A stretch of 39,454 nucleotides of DNA from an uncultured Pirellula sp. (lineage in GTDB: Bacteria > Planctomycetota > Planctomycetia > Pirellulales > Pirellulaceae), in contig CAIJIZ010000324.1 of assembly GCA_903820735.1 (NCBI GenBank), forward strand, positions 1-39,454, written 5' to 3'. The notes under the pieces were generated by a model that made no database searches, was not told the DNA's origin, and saw only the letters and a list, made by a program, of their open reading frames with translations. Of the stretch, positions 25,415 to 33,065 are shown piece after piece. Numbering within the stretch: position 1 is the first letter of the stretch; the number at the start of each line of letters is the position of its first letter. A program made the translations under genes and the position numbers.

Positions 25415-26092
25415 ATGTCGCTGCGCATTTGTTGCATAGACGATAGCCATCTATGCACACACGGTTTACAAAGGGCTGTAAGCGAAACACCCCACAGTAT
25501 CGTCGCTACTTATTCGCATCTGCGATCTCTGCAAACACATCTTGTCGAGCAACCAACAGATGTTGTGATAACAGAAGTTCGTGTTGGAGGATCCGATAGC
25601 ATCGAGTATTGCTCGGAGCTTCTCGAACAGTTCCCCAGAACAAAACTGATCCTTTATTCCTACGATGAGAATCCAACGCACGTTGCGAGAGCGAGCGCCA
25701 TCGACGCTTGGGAGTTCGTCCCCAAACGAGCACCCGTACGCAGACTCGTGGAGGCGATCGAAGCGATTGCGGACCAGCAACGCCCAAAGGGTTCGCTTAT
25801 CGATCAAGCCAAGTTGTTTCTGCGGAAGTATCACAAGCCAGCCGAGTCGATGTTGGTCCCTCTGACAAAACGGGAACATCAAATTCTCGTTCACCTAGCT
25901 CTAGGTTTGAGTAACCGCGAAATTAGCAAATCCCTGAGCATCAGTCTTGAGACGGTCAAAGAACACGTTCAAAACGTTTTACGTAAACTTCAGACAACCG
26001 ACCGAACTGCAGCAGCGATCTGGTCTTTGAGAAACGGAATCCCAACACTTCATCTCGATATTTCCGACCAGCCAAATAATCCAATTCTTTAG
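25415..26092 (+). CDS. NarL/LuxR-type response regulator with Glu at the phospho-acceptor site
   Basis: The 225-aa protein has an N-terminal receiver domain (about 1-120) and a C-terminal LuxR-type helix-turn-helix (about 150-210, LTKREHQILVHLALGLSNREISKSL... TVKEHVQNVLRKL). The acidic pocket Asp9-Asp10, conserved Ser82 and Lys104 are present, but the residue aligned with the phosphorylated Asp is Glu54 (VVITEVRV instead of a D). Glu often mimics phospho-Asp, so the protein may be constitutively active or use a non-phosphorylation signal. No histidine kinase is adjacent. The gene precedes the PSD1-DUF1501-Gfo group and may regulate it. The start ATG has only a modest upstream AGG. Confidence 0.88.
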   Translation: MSLRICCIDDSHLCTHGLQRAVSETPHSIVATYSHLRSLQTHLVEQPTDVVITEVRVGGSDSIEYCSELLEQFPRTKLILYSYDENPTHVARASAIDAWEFVPKRAPVRRLVEAIEAIADQQRPKGSLIDQAKLFLRKYHKPAESMLVPLTKREHQILVHLALGLSNREISKSLSISLETVKEHVQNVLRKLQTTDRTAAAIWSLRNGIPTLHLDISDQPNNPIL

Positions 26093-26224
26093 AACGGCCA
26101 TCAACCAAAGGTTATTTCTTCTAGCCCAAGCCGCTTTGACGGATTCTTTCTTGTAAAATGACAGGTCTACTGATAAGCCTTCCTGTCTTGCCTACCCGCC
26201 ACTCGTTGCTTTTGCCAACACTTC

Positions 26225-29200
26225 ATGAACCTGACCATTCTCTCCCCCGGTCTCCTGTCTGCATTCTGCTCGGCAGCCCTATCGTGGTTTGCATTGAGTC
26301 TCTTGGCGGTCGCTCAACCGCCAAGCCCAACCGGTACACAAGCAGACATCGAGTTTTTCGAATCGAAAATCCGTCCACTGCTGATCGCTCACTGCCAAGA
26401 ATGCCACTCCCAAGAGCACAAGAAAACCAGTGGAGGGCTTGCGCTAGATTCTCGCGATGGTTGGCAACGCGGAGGTGACTCAGGTGAAGTCATTGTGCCA
26501 AATCAGCCCGATCGAAGTCTTTTGATTCTAGCTGTTGAACATGCTTCGGGGGTAAGCGCGATGCCTCCGTCGGAGCATGCCGCGAAACTTGAACCTTTCC
26601 AAATCGCTCACCTGCGTCGATGGATCGAGATGGGTGCGGTCGACCCGCGAGATTCTCAAAGCCGCCTTGGTGGAATGACAAGCGAACAAGCCGCCTCGTG
26701 GTGGTCCCTTCAACCCATCGAACACCCGGCGACTCCTGTCGCGAATGCCCGCTCGCTTGACCAACAAAGTAACTTGCAAGCCTCTGAGCCATTGGATCTT
26801 TTTCTCGATGCGAAACGTCATGAGCAAGGACTCGAGCCGGTCGCATCCGCTTCGCGCACGCGATGGTTGCGCCGCGTGACGCTTGATCTGACCGGTCTGC
26901 TGCCAACCATCGATGAGCTCGATGCATTCGAGTCCGATTCATCGGAGTTGGCTTATGAAAAAGTAGTCGATCGACTCTTGGCGAGTCCTGCACATGGCGA
27001 ACGATATGCAAGACACTGGCTTGATGTTGCTCGATACGCAGATACAGCAGGTGATGGGGCGGATTACCCGGTAAGAGAAGCGGTCGGTTACCGCGACTGG
27101 GCCGTTCGGGCTTTCCAATCGAATATGCCTTGGGATCAATTCCTCACCGAACAACTTGCAGGGGATATCCTTGCGGAGCATTGGGTATCGAAAAATCCGA
27201 CAACGCCTTCTCAACATACAAATCCACTGCAAGCCGACTCGCAGCAAGCAGATTCACAGTACGCAGACTTAGTCACCGCAACGGGTTTTCTTGCGATAGG
27301 CAAGCGATACGGTTATGCCCCAAACGCGGACTTTCAACATTTGGATTTTGCCGATGCGATCGATAGCATCGGCCGTTCGCTGCTCGGGCTCTCCATCGGT
27401 TGCGCGCGTTGCCACGATCACAAATACGATCCGGTAACAATGGAAGACTATTACGGGTTGTATGGGATTCTCGAAAGTACCCGTTGGGCGTTTCCCGGTG
27501 GTGAGGAACAGAAGCGACCGATGCATTTCCCACCCCTTGTCCCTCGCTCCATCGCAGCCCAAAAAGACTCGGAAAAGAGCTCAGCGATCGCCGCGATCGA
27601 TGCTCGAATTCGGGAGGCTGAAGGAAGGAAGCTCAGTTTGGAGCCAAACTACTTCGGCGGTGGAATCGATTTGGATTTCGAGGCTCAGGAGTTGGGGCAA
27701 GCACCGAAGGACGCTTGGTTGTCAGCGGGTCCGAACCAGGTCGTTGCCGAGGCGCAAAGTCCTTACGACGCTCATTTCGGTACAGGATCACGAGGAGTCA
27801 GGATCGGTGCCGGTACACCTTTTGAAGGTGTCCGGTATGTGTTCAAAAGATCTTTGAAGATCGCTGAGTCTCAACCCATATACTTTGCGATCGACTTCCG
27901 TGTACCGAGGAACGACCAAGGATCGTTCCGACTTTATCTTGGCCGAGGTGTGATCGAGTCGATTGCCATCGAGTGCGGAATCACCAGCAGCAGTTTTGCG
28001 ATGAAGGAGCAGGGGAAGTGGCGGGAACTTCATTCGCTCTTACCTGACCAATGGTACCACTTGCGATTGAAGCTAGATCTGGCAACTCGAAACATCACCG
28101 GAACGCTTAATCATCGATCTCGAGTTTCGCAACGAGCACAAGGAGCGGATGGGGATGCGAACTGGAGCGAGCTAGAGATTCCCGCCATCGCATTGCCACA
28201 GAATTGGGATGGTATTGCAGACACTTTTATCAGTGATGGATTTGGCCAAGTTGACAGCAAAGTACTTGAGCGAGATTTAGATAATTTAGCCTTGGAGCTT
28301 ACTCCATTTCCGCCGCTTGATGCTCAACCCCCTGAGCGTTTGCGCCCCGAGAGTCAAACTCCCGAGCAACGCGAGACGCGAGAAAAACTACAAAGTGAGA
28401 TTGCTGAGGAACTGAAGCGATTGCAGGATGAGAAAAATCGCATTGCGGCCGAACCATCGTATCGTGTCGCTTATGGTGTTAGCGAAGGGGCACCGACGGA
28501 TGCGAAAGTGCAACTGCGAGGTGAGCCGGACAAATTGGGGGCTGTGGTTCCACGCAAAAATCTCACCATTCTAGGGGGAGAAACATTAGAGCATCCGGGA
28601 TCGGGAAGTGGACGCCTGGAGCTTGCGCGTTGGCTTACTCGTTCCGACAATCCGTTGGTTGCGAGAGTTTGGGTCAATCGGGTGTGGCAATGGCATTTTG
28701 GAAAAGGCTTGGTAGCAACGTCGAGCGACTTCGGTGCGCGGGGTGAATTGCCCACTCATCCTGAGTTACTCGATTACCTCGCATCCGAATTTGTATCTTC
28801 TGGATGGGATGTGCAACGATTGCATCGATCGATCGTATTGTCGGGTGCTTATCGTCTCGATAGCGACGGGGAGCAAGATGCACGGCAAAGTGCTTCAACC
28901 GATCCAGGGAATCGGCTGTTGTGGCGGATGAGCAAGCGTCCTTTGGATGCAGAGTCGCTTCGCGATGGAATGCTTCAATTAAGCGGGCAGTTGGATCGGC
29001 GAACGCCAGAAGCACATCCATTTCCCAAGGTTGATACATGGGCCTTTACCATCCACAATCCTTTTTATGCGAACTACGAGACGAACCGTCGAAGCCTTTA
29101 CATGATGCAGCAGCGCAATCGTCGGCATCCGTACTTAGGCTTGTTCGACGGAGCTGATCCAAACCAAAGTGTGGCCGAGCGATTTGCGACAACGACTCCG

Positions 29201-29470
29201 ACCCAAAGCCTCTATTTGATGAACTCACCGTTTGTGCATCGCTGTGCTCAAGACTTTGCGCAGCGAGTCCTTGAAGAATCGCAAGGGTCTTCGGAGCGAA
29301 TCGTTTTAGCATATCGGTTATCGACCGGAGAGCGACCGAGTCCGGCGGAAATCGAGCGAGCCGAGCAGTTCTTGAATTCGTATCGAGAAGGTGAGCAGTC
29401 AGATAACAAGGGTTGGGTAGCGTTGTGTCGCGTGTTGATCACAAGCAATCGGTTTTTGACATCGGAGTAA
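26225..29470 (+). CDS. PSD1 family protein: cytochrome-like, DUF1549, LamG-like, DUF1553
   Basis: The 1081-aa product has a signal peptide (about 1-30). A planctomycete cytochrome C-like domain follows with the haem motif C57-QE-CH61. DUF1549 (about 195-400) contains LTGLLPTIDELDAF, HWLDVARYADT and a second CxxCH at 393-397 (CARCHDHKYDPV). A LamG/concanavalin-like insert (about 470-700) and a Glu/Lys-rich coiled coil (about 720-760) precede a C-terminal DUF1553 domain (about 800-1075: ARWLTRSDNPLVARVWVNRVWQWHFGKGLV, TTPTQSLYLMNSPF). These proteins usually pair with DUF1501, as here, and are thought to act in the periplasm on polysaccharides, perhaps by oxidation; this is inference. The DUF1501 ATG lies 5 bp after its stop. 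Confidence 0.92.
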   Translation: MNLTILSPGLLSAFCSAALSWFALSLLAVAQPPSPTGTQADIEFFESKIRPLLIAHCQECHSQEHKKTSGGLALDSRDGWQRGGDSGEVIVPNQPDRSLLILAVEHASGVSAMPPSEHAAKLEPFQIAHLRRWIEMGAVDPRDSQSRLGGMTSEQAASWWSLQPIEHPATPVANARSLDQQSNLQASEPLDLFLDAKRHEQGLEPVASASRTRWLRRVTLDLTGLLPTIDELDAFESDSSELAYEKVVDRLLASPAHGERYARHWLDVARYADTAGDGADYPVREAVGYRDWAVRAFQSNMPWDQFLTEQLAGDILAEHWVSKNPTTPSQHTNPLQADSQQADSQYADLVTATGFLAIGKRYGYAPNADFQHLDFADAIDSIGRSLLGLSIGCARCHDHKYDPVTMEDYYGLYGILESTRWAFPGGEEQKRPMHFPPLVPRSIAAQKDSEKSSAIAAIDARIREAEGRKLSLEPNYFGGGIDLDFEAQELGQAPKDAWLSAGPNQVVAEAQSPYDAHFGTGSRGVRIGAGTPFEGVRYVFKRSLKIAESQPIYFAIDFRVPRNDQGSFRLYLGRGVIESIAIECGITSSSFAMKEQGKWRELHSLLPDQWYHLRLKLDLATRNITGTLNHRSRVSQRAQGADGDANWSELEIPAIALPQNWDGIADTFISDGFGQVDSKVLERDLDNLALELTPFPPLDAQPPERLRPESQTPEQRETREKLQSEIAEELKRLQDEKNRIAAEPSYRVAYGVSEGAPTDAKVQLRGEPDKLGAVVPRKNLTILGGETLEHPGSGSGRLELARWLTRSDNPLVARVWVNRVWQWHFGKGLVATSSDFGARGELPTHPELLDYLASEFVSSGWDVQRLHRSIVLSGAYRLDSDGEQDARQSASTDPGNRLLWRMSKRPLDAESLRDGMLQLSGQLDRRTPEAHPFPKVDTWAFTIHNPFYANYETNRRSLYMMQQRNRRHPYLGLFDGADPNQSVAERFATTTPTQSLYLMNSPFVHRCAQDFAQRVLEESQGSSERIVLAYRLSTGERPSPAEIERAEQFLNSYREGEQSDNKGWVALCRVLITSNRFLTSE

Positions 29471-29475
29471 CGCAA

Positions 29476-30972
29476 ATGTCGGGCGATCAACGGGTGCAAA
29501 CTTGTGCTAGGGGTGGCACTACTAGCAGTAACAGTCTTCAGGGGAGAGAGGGAATCGGAACGATTTGGCAAGCAGCCTCGCGTCGCGATTTGTTTCGTGG
29601 GATATCCAAGGGGCTCGGGTCAGTGGCCTTCTTGAGCTTGCTCAAAGAGTCGGTTGGTGCTTCGCAGAGTGATGCAGGGAATCCTCTGTCCGCAAAGGGT
29701 GGGCATCATGCAGCGAGTGCGGATCGGATTATTTTCTTGTATTCCACTGGGGGTGTATCGCATGTCGACACTTGGGACTACAAACCTCAGTTAGTCAGCG
29801 ACCACGGGAAGAAGATCACAGCGAATCGGTGGCTGAATAAGCCTGGCGCGTTTGAGCGTTATTTGATTCGACCTAGGTGGGGATTTTCGCAGCATGGTCA
29901 ATCGGGTATTTGGGCCAGTGCGCTCTTTCCCGAGACGGCCAAGATGGTCGATGAGATGTGCATTCTCAACGCCATGCATTGCGACAGCGACGGGCATGAT
30001 AAAGGGACATTGGCAGCGCATACTGGTTCGGCGCAATTCGCAAGACCGAGCCATGGAGCTTGGGTCAGCTACGGTTTAGGAACCGTCAATCAAAATCTAC
30101 CATCCTTCATGGTACTAGCACCACATCCTCCGTATGCCGGTGCTCAGACCTGGGGAAGCGATTTCTTGCCGGGCTGCCATCAAGGGACGCATGTGGTTCC
30201 TGGAAACGAGCCGTTGCCGTTCTTGCGTCCCGAAGCGAATCGCGGTCGCAGACAGGAATTAGAGTTGAAATTATTGGAGACGATGAACCGAGAACATGCA
30301 GCGGACAGTCCGATCGACACGTTTCTTGAGGCCAGGGCTCGATCCTTTGAGACCGCCTTTGGGATGCAGGCAGAAGCACCTGAAGCACTCGATCTTTCGT
30401 CGGAGACCGAAGCTACGCTTGAGATGTATGGAATGAAGCGGGGAGAGACGCAGGGAATGGGGTGGCAATGCCTCGTCGCGCGTCGGCTTGCAGAGCGAGG
30501 TGTTCGGTTTATCGAAGTGATAGATACTGGCTCGAACAGCGGCGAGAATTGGGATTCCCATGGGAACATGGCCGACCATGAGAAGCTCGCGAAGAAAGTC
30601 GATCAGCCGATTGCAGCGTTGTTAAAAGACTTGAAACAGCGAGGGATGTTGGAGCGAACGTTGGTGGTTTGGACAACCGAGTTCGGACGGACTTCGTTTC
30701 ATCAAACGGCAGATCATCCCGGTAGGGAGCATCACAATCTCGTCTTTACCTCATGGATGGCTGGTGGAGGAGTCCGAGGTGGATTGGTTCATGGTCGCTC
30801 AGATGAACACGGAATACTTCCGGCGGAGGGACATGTTCACACCCATGATTTACATGCGACGATGCTTCATTGCATGGGGCTTGATCATGAGCGACTTACC
30901 TACCGACACGCTGGCCGAGACTATCGGCTTACCGATGTCGCAGGTCGAGTGGTGCGCGAGATCTTGAGCTGA
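29476..30972 (+). CDS. DUF1501 domain protein, Tat-exported
   Basis: From the ATG at 29476 the product is 498 aa. GGAG eight bases upstream supports this start; a TTG at 29413 would overlap the PSD1 gene by 58 bp and is less likely. A twin-arginine signal is at Arg36-Arg37 (ASRRDLFRGISKGLG). The body shows the DUF1501 pattern: FLYSTGGVSHVDTWDYKP, an ILNAMHCDSDGHDKGTL region, and a late WTTEFGRTSFHQ...GREHHN metal-site-like block. It is the partner of the PSD1 gene just upstream and is a distant paralogue of the DUF1501 gene at 6.8-8.2 kb. The reaction is not known from sequence. Confidence 0.9.
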   Translation: MSGDQRVQTCARGGTTSSNSLQGREGIGTIWQAASRRDLFRGISKGLGSVAFLSLLKESVGASQSDAGNPLSAKGGHHAASADRIIFLYSTGGVSHVDTWDYKPQLVSDHGKKITANRWLNKPGAFERYLIRPRWGFSQHGQSGIWASALFPETAKMVDEMCILNAMHCDSDGHDKGTLAAHTGSAQFARPSHGAWVSYGLGTVNQNLPSFMVLAPHPPYAGAQTWGSDFLPGCHQGTHVVPGNEPLPFLRPEANRGRRQELELKLLETMNREHAADSPIDTFLEARARSFETAFGMQAEAPEALDLSSETEATLEMYGMKRGETQGMGWQCLVARRLAERGVRFIEVIDTGSNSGENWDSHGNMADHEKLAKKVDQPIAALLKDLKQRGMLERTLVVWTTEFGRTSFHQTADHPGREHHNLVFTSWMAGGGVRGGLVHGRSDEHGILPAEGHVHTHDLHATMLHCMGLDHERLTYRHAGRDYRLTDVAGRVVREILS

Positions 30973-31096
30973 ATCCTGTTGATTCCGGAAGAATGATCCA
31001 TTAAAACCCCCTGGGATTCCGAAAGAAGACGTCGTGGACTTGCAACGTTATTGAATCGTTTGCAGAAACCACGAAGAAACTATTTAAGGTAGAAAA

Positions 31097-32623
31097 ATGA
31101 TTGAACACTCTCGCAGTCAAAAGTCCAACAGCTTAAATATCGATGGACCAATATCCAACAGTCCAAAATCCCATGATCGCTTGTTGGGGATTTCACGACG
31201 ATCGTTTGTCAAGCAGACTGCGGCCGTGACCGCTTTGGGGTTGGGGATCTCGCAGCGAGCACACGCCTTGGTCAACGACGAAGTTCGTGTGGCGTTTCTC
31301 AGTTGCGGTGGGCGAGCGAACGAACTGATGGGATCTTTTGCTAAGGTCCCTGGGGTGAAGATCGTCGGTTTGTGCGATCCGGATGCATCGCGAGTAGAAA
31401 AGGCCAAAGGTCGTTTTCCAGAAGCGAAGACAGCCAACGATATGCGCAAGCTCATCGAAGATCCGAACATCGATGCAGTTGTAGTTGCGACTTGCAATCA
31501 TTGGCACTGCTTGGCTTCGATCTGGGCGATGCAAGCGGGTAAGGACGTGTATGTCGAAAAGCCCTTGTCGCACAGTCAGTGGGAAGGAGAGCAGACGATT
31601 GCAGCCGCGCGCAAATACAACAGGATCTGCCAAGTCGGAACGCAGCAGCGATCCGATCCGATGCAAGCGGAGCTCAAGAAATTCTTGCACGAAGATAAGA
31701 TGATTGGAAAGCTCAAGAATGTTCGAGTCAATCGCTATGGAGTTCGCGGACCGATCGGTAAGCGAAGTGAACCGTTGCCAAAGGATCCAAATATCGACTG
31801 GGATTTATGGCTCGGCCCTGCGGCTGATGTTCCTGTTTACCGCAACAGTTGGCACTATGATTGGCACTGGAATTGGAACACCGGCTCGGGAGAGATGGGG
31901 AACTGGGGAGTGCATGTTCTCGATGACGTGCGCAATGTAGCTTTCCAAGATTCGGTACGAGTTCCGAATCGAATCCTCGGTGGAGGTGGACGCGTAGTAT
32001 GGAACGATGCCGGCGAATCACCAAACGTCCATGCTGTCGCTTTCGACACAGGTACTCTGCCCGTGGTCATCGGATTGAGCAATTTGCCGGACAAACCAGA
32101 CGGAAAGAAATCACCCGATGCACCTGGACCTGGAAGCGGCTACGTGGTTTATGGTGAAGGTGGACGATTAGAAGGGCAACGCGGAGGTGCGAAAGCGTTC
32201 GATCGTGCCGGGAAGCTCATCAAAGAGTTTCGAGGTAACAGCGGCGCGGGGCATCAAGCGAACTTTATCGAAGCCGTCAGAGCGAGGAAGAAAGAGTTGC
32301 TCAACGCCGAAGTGCAAGTTGGCCACGACTCGACCGGTTGGTGCAATTTTGCCAATATCTGCTTCCAAGCTGGTGATCAGCAAGACGTGCGCAGCAAGGT
32401 CGAATCGGCGATGGATTTCCCGGGTTGGGAAGAATTGATGGGTCAGATGCACGAGCATCTGTCCGCGCATGGCGTTGCACCTGAGGCAGCGGGCTTGAAG
32501 ATGAGCCATTGGATGGAGCTCTCACCGCAGACCGGCCGTTTCATCGGCACACACGCGGCGGCGGGGAACGCTTTGATCAAGCGGCAGTACCGAGCCCCGT
32601 TCACGGTTCCAGAAACGGTGTAG
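31097..32623 (+). CDS. Tat-exported Gfo/Idh/MocA family oxidoreductase
   Basis: The 508-aa product has a twin-arginine signal at Arg34-Arg35 (GISRRSFVKQTAAVTALGLG). A Rossmann NAD(P) fold follows, with the EKP motif at Glu154-Pro156 (DVYVEKPLSH). The C-terminal domain includes the Trp/His-rich WHYDWHWNWNTG segment common in planctomycete members. The first 30 residues are Ser/Asn-rich and encoded by TCCAAC-type repetitive sequence, so a shorter translation (for example a TTG near the RR motif) is possible. A modest AAGG site precedes the ATG. It follows DUF1501 by 124 bp and probably belongs to the same transcription unit. The substrate is unknown. Confidence 0.88.
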   Translation: MIEHSRSQKSNSLNIDGPISNSPKSHDRLLGISRRSFVKQTAAVTALGLGISQRAHALVNDEVRVAFLSCGGRANELMGSFAKVPGVKIVGLCDPDASRVEKAKGRFPEAKTANDMRKLIEDPNIDAVVVATCNHWHCLASIWAMQAGKDVYVEKPLSHSQWEGEQTIAAARKYNRICQVGTQQRSDPMQAELKKFLHEDKMIGKLKNVRVNRYGVRGPIGKRSEPLPKDPNIDWDLWLGPAADVPVYRNSWHYDWHWNWNTGSGEMGNWGVHVLDDVRNVAFQDSVRVPNRILGGGGRVVWNDAGESPNVHAVAFDTGTLPVVIGLSNLPDKPDGKKSPDAPGPGSGYVVYGEGGRLEGQRGGAKAFDRAGKLIKEFRGNSGAGHQANFIEAVRARKKELLNAEVQVGHDSTGWCNFANICFQAGDQQDVRSKVESAMDFPGWEELMGQMHEHLSAHGVAPEAAGLKMSHWMELSPQTGRFIGTHAAAGNALIKRQYRAPFTVPETV

Positions 32624-32698
32624 CTCTTACCCTGCTTATGTCGCAAATAACGCAGGCAAAATAGTATAAAATAGTTCGTTGCGCGGTCTAGAACCGGG

Positions 32699-32726
32699 GA
32701 AACACAGAGGCACAGAGACACAGAGG
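32699..32726 (-). repeat. Dispersed CTCTGTGCCTCTGTG-type repeat (left inverted copy)
   Basis: A 28-bp segment, GAAACACAGAGG...CACAGAGG. Its reverse complement matches the copy at 32876-32903 at 26 of 28 positions by eye. A third related copy lies at 96-125. Confidence 0.75.
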
Positions 32727-32875
32727 ATTGAAAGATTGAAGGTTTGGTTGTTTAGTACGTTCGTAGGTTCGTAGATTGGTGGATTAGTGAGCTTAGCTAT
32801 CCCCACAAGCCCATTCTTTCCCCCAATTCTTTCCCACAATTCTTTCTATTCAAATTCCACCCCACAAATCCCACC

Positions 32876-32903
32876 CCTCTGTGCCTCTGTGTCTCTGTGT
32901 TTC
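32876..32903 (+). repeat. Dispersed CTCTGTGCCTCTGTG-type repeat (right copy)
   Basis: A 28-bp pyrimidine/TG-rich segment in the same orientation as the copy at 96-125 and opposite to that at 32699-32726. It leads into a tandem repeat. Confidence 0.75.
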
Positions 32904-32960
32904 AAAAAAAACCCTGCCCTGTCTCCGTGTTTCAAAAAAACCCCTGTCGTGTCTCTGAAA
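32891..32960. repeat. 30-bp direct repeat (2.3 units)
   Basis: Two 30-bp units (32891-32920, 32921-32950), each of the form GTCTCYGTGTTTC, then A7-A8, then a C-rich tail. A third unit (32951-32960) is cut short. They lie just upstream of the oxidase operon. Confidence 0.75.
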
Positions 32961-33065
32961 ACTGACCTTTTGTCGAAGGGAGAATTAGAATCTACTAGTT
33001 AGATCGGTCGTGGAGCGGTGCCCGCAAGTCTCTGGCGTAACTTGTTGGTACCCACCGGACCGAAG

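Larger units (their letters stand above)
32624..33065. other. Repeat-rich intergenic region upstream of the cbb3 oxidase operon
   Basis: Positions 32631-32656 hold a weak hairpin (CCTGC/GCAGG). 32699-32726 and 32876-32903 are inverted copies of a CTCTGTGCCTCTGTG-type repeat. 32891-32960 contains a 30-bp direct repeat. No gene, no FNR-like TTGAT-N4-ATCAA box and no obvious promoter were found. The oxidase start may lie at 33018 (GTG) or 33114 (ATG) instead. Confidence 0.55.

Noticed and set aside
29413-29475. TTG start for the second DUF1501 gene
   Set aside because: It would overlap the PSD1 gene by 58 bp; the ATG at 29476 has GGAG at good spacing.
32699-32903. Insertion sequence bounded by inverted repeats
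   Set aside because: The arms are imperfect, the interior is only about 150 bp without a transposase, no target-site duplication is evident, and a third copy exists alone at 96-125. Treated as a dispersed repeat.
33018-33065. GTG start for the fused oxidase at 33018
   Set aside because: GGAG is only two bases from the GTG. Not excluded, but the ATG at 33066 is preferred.
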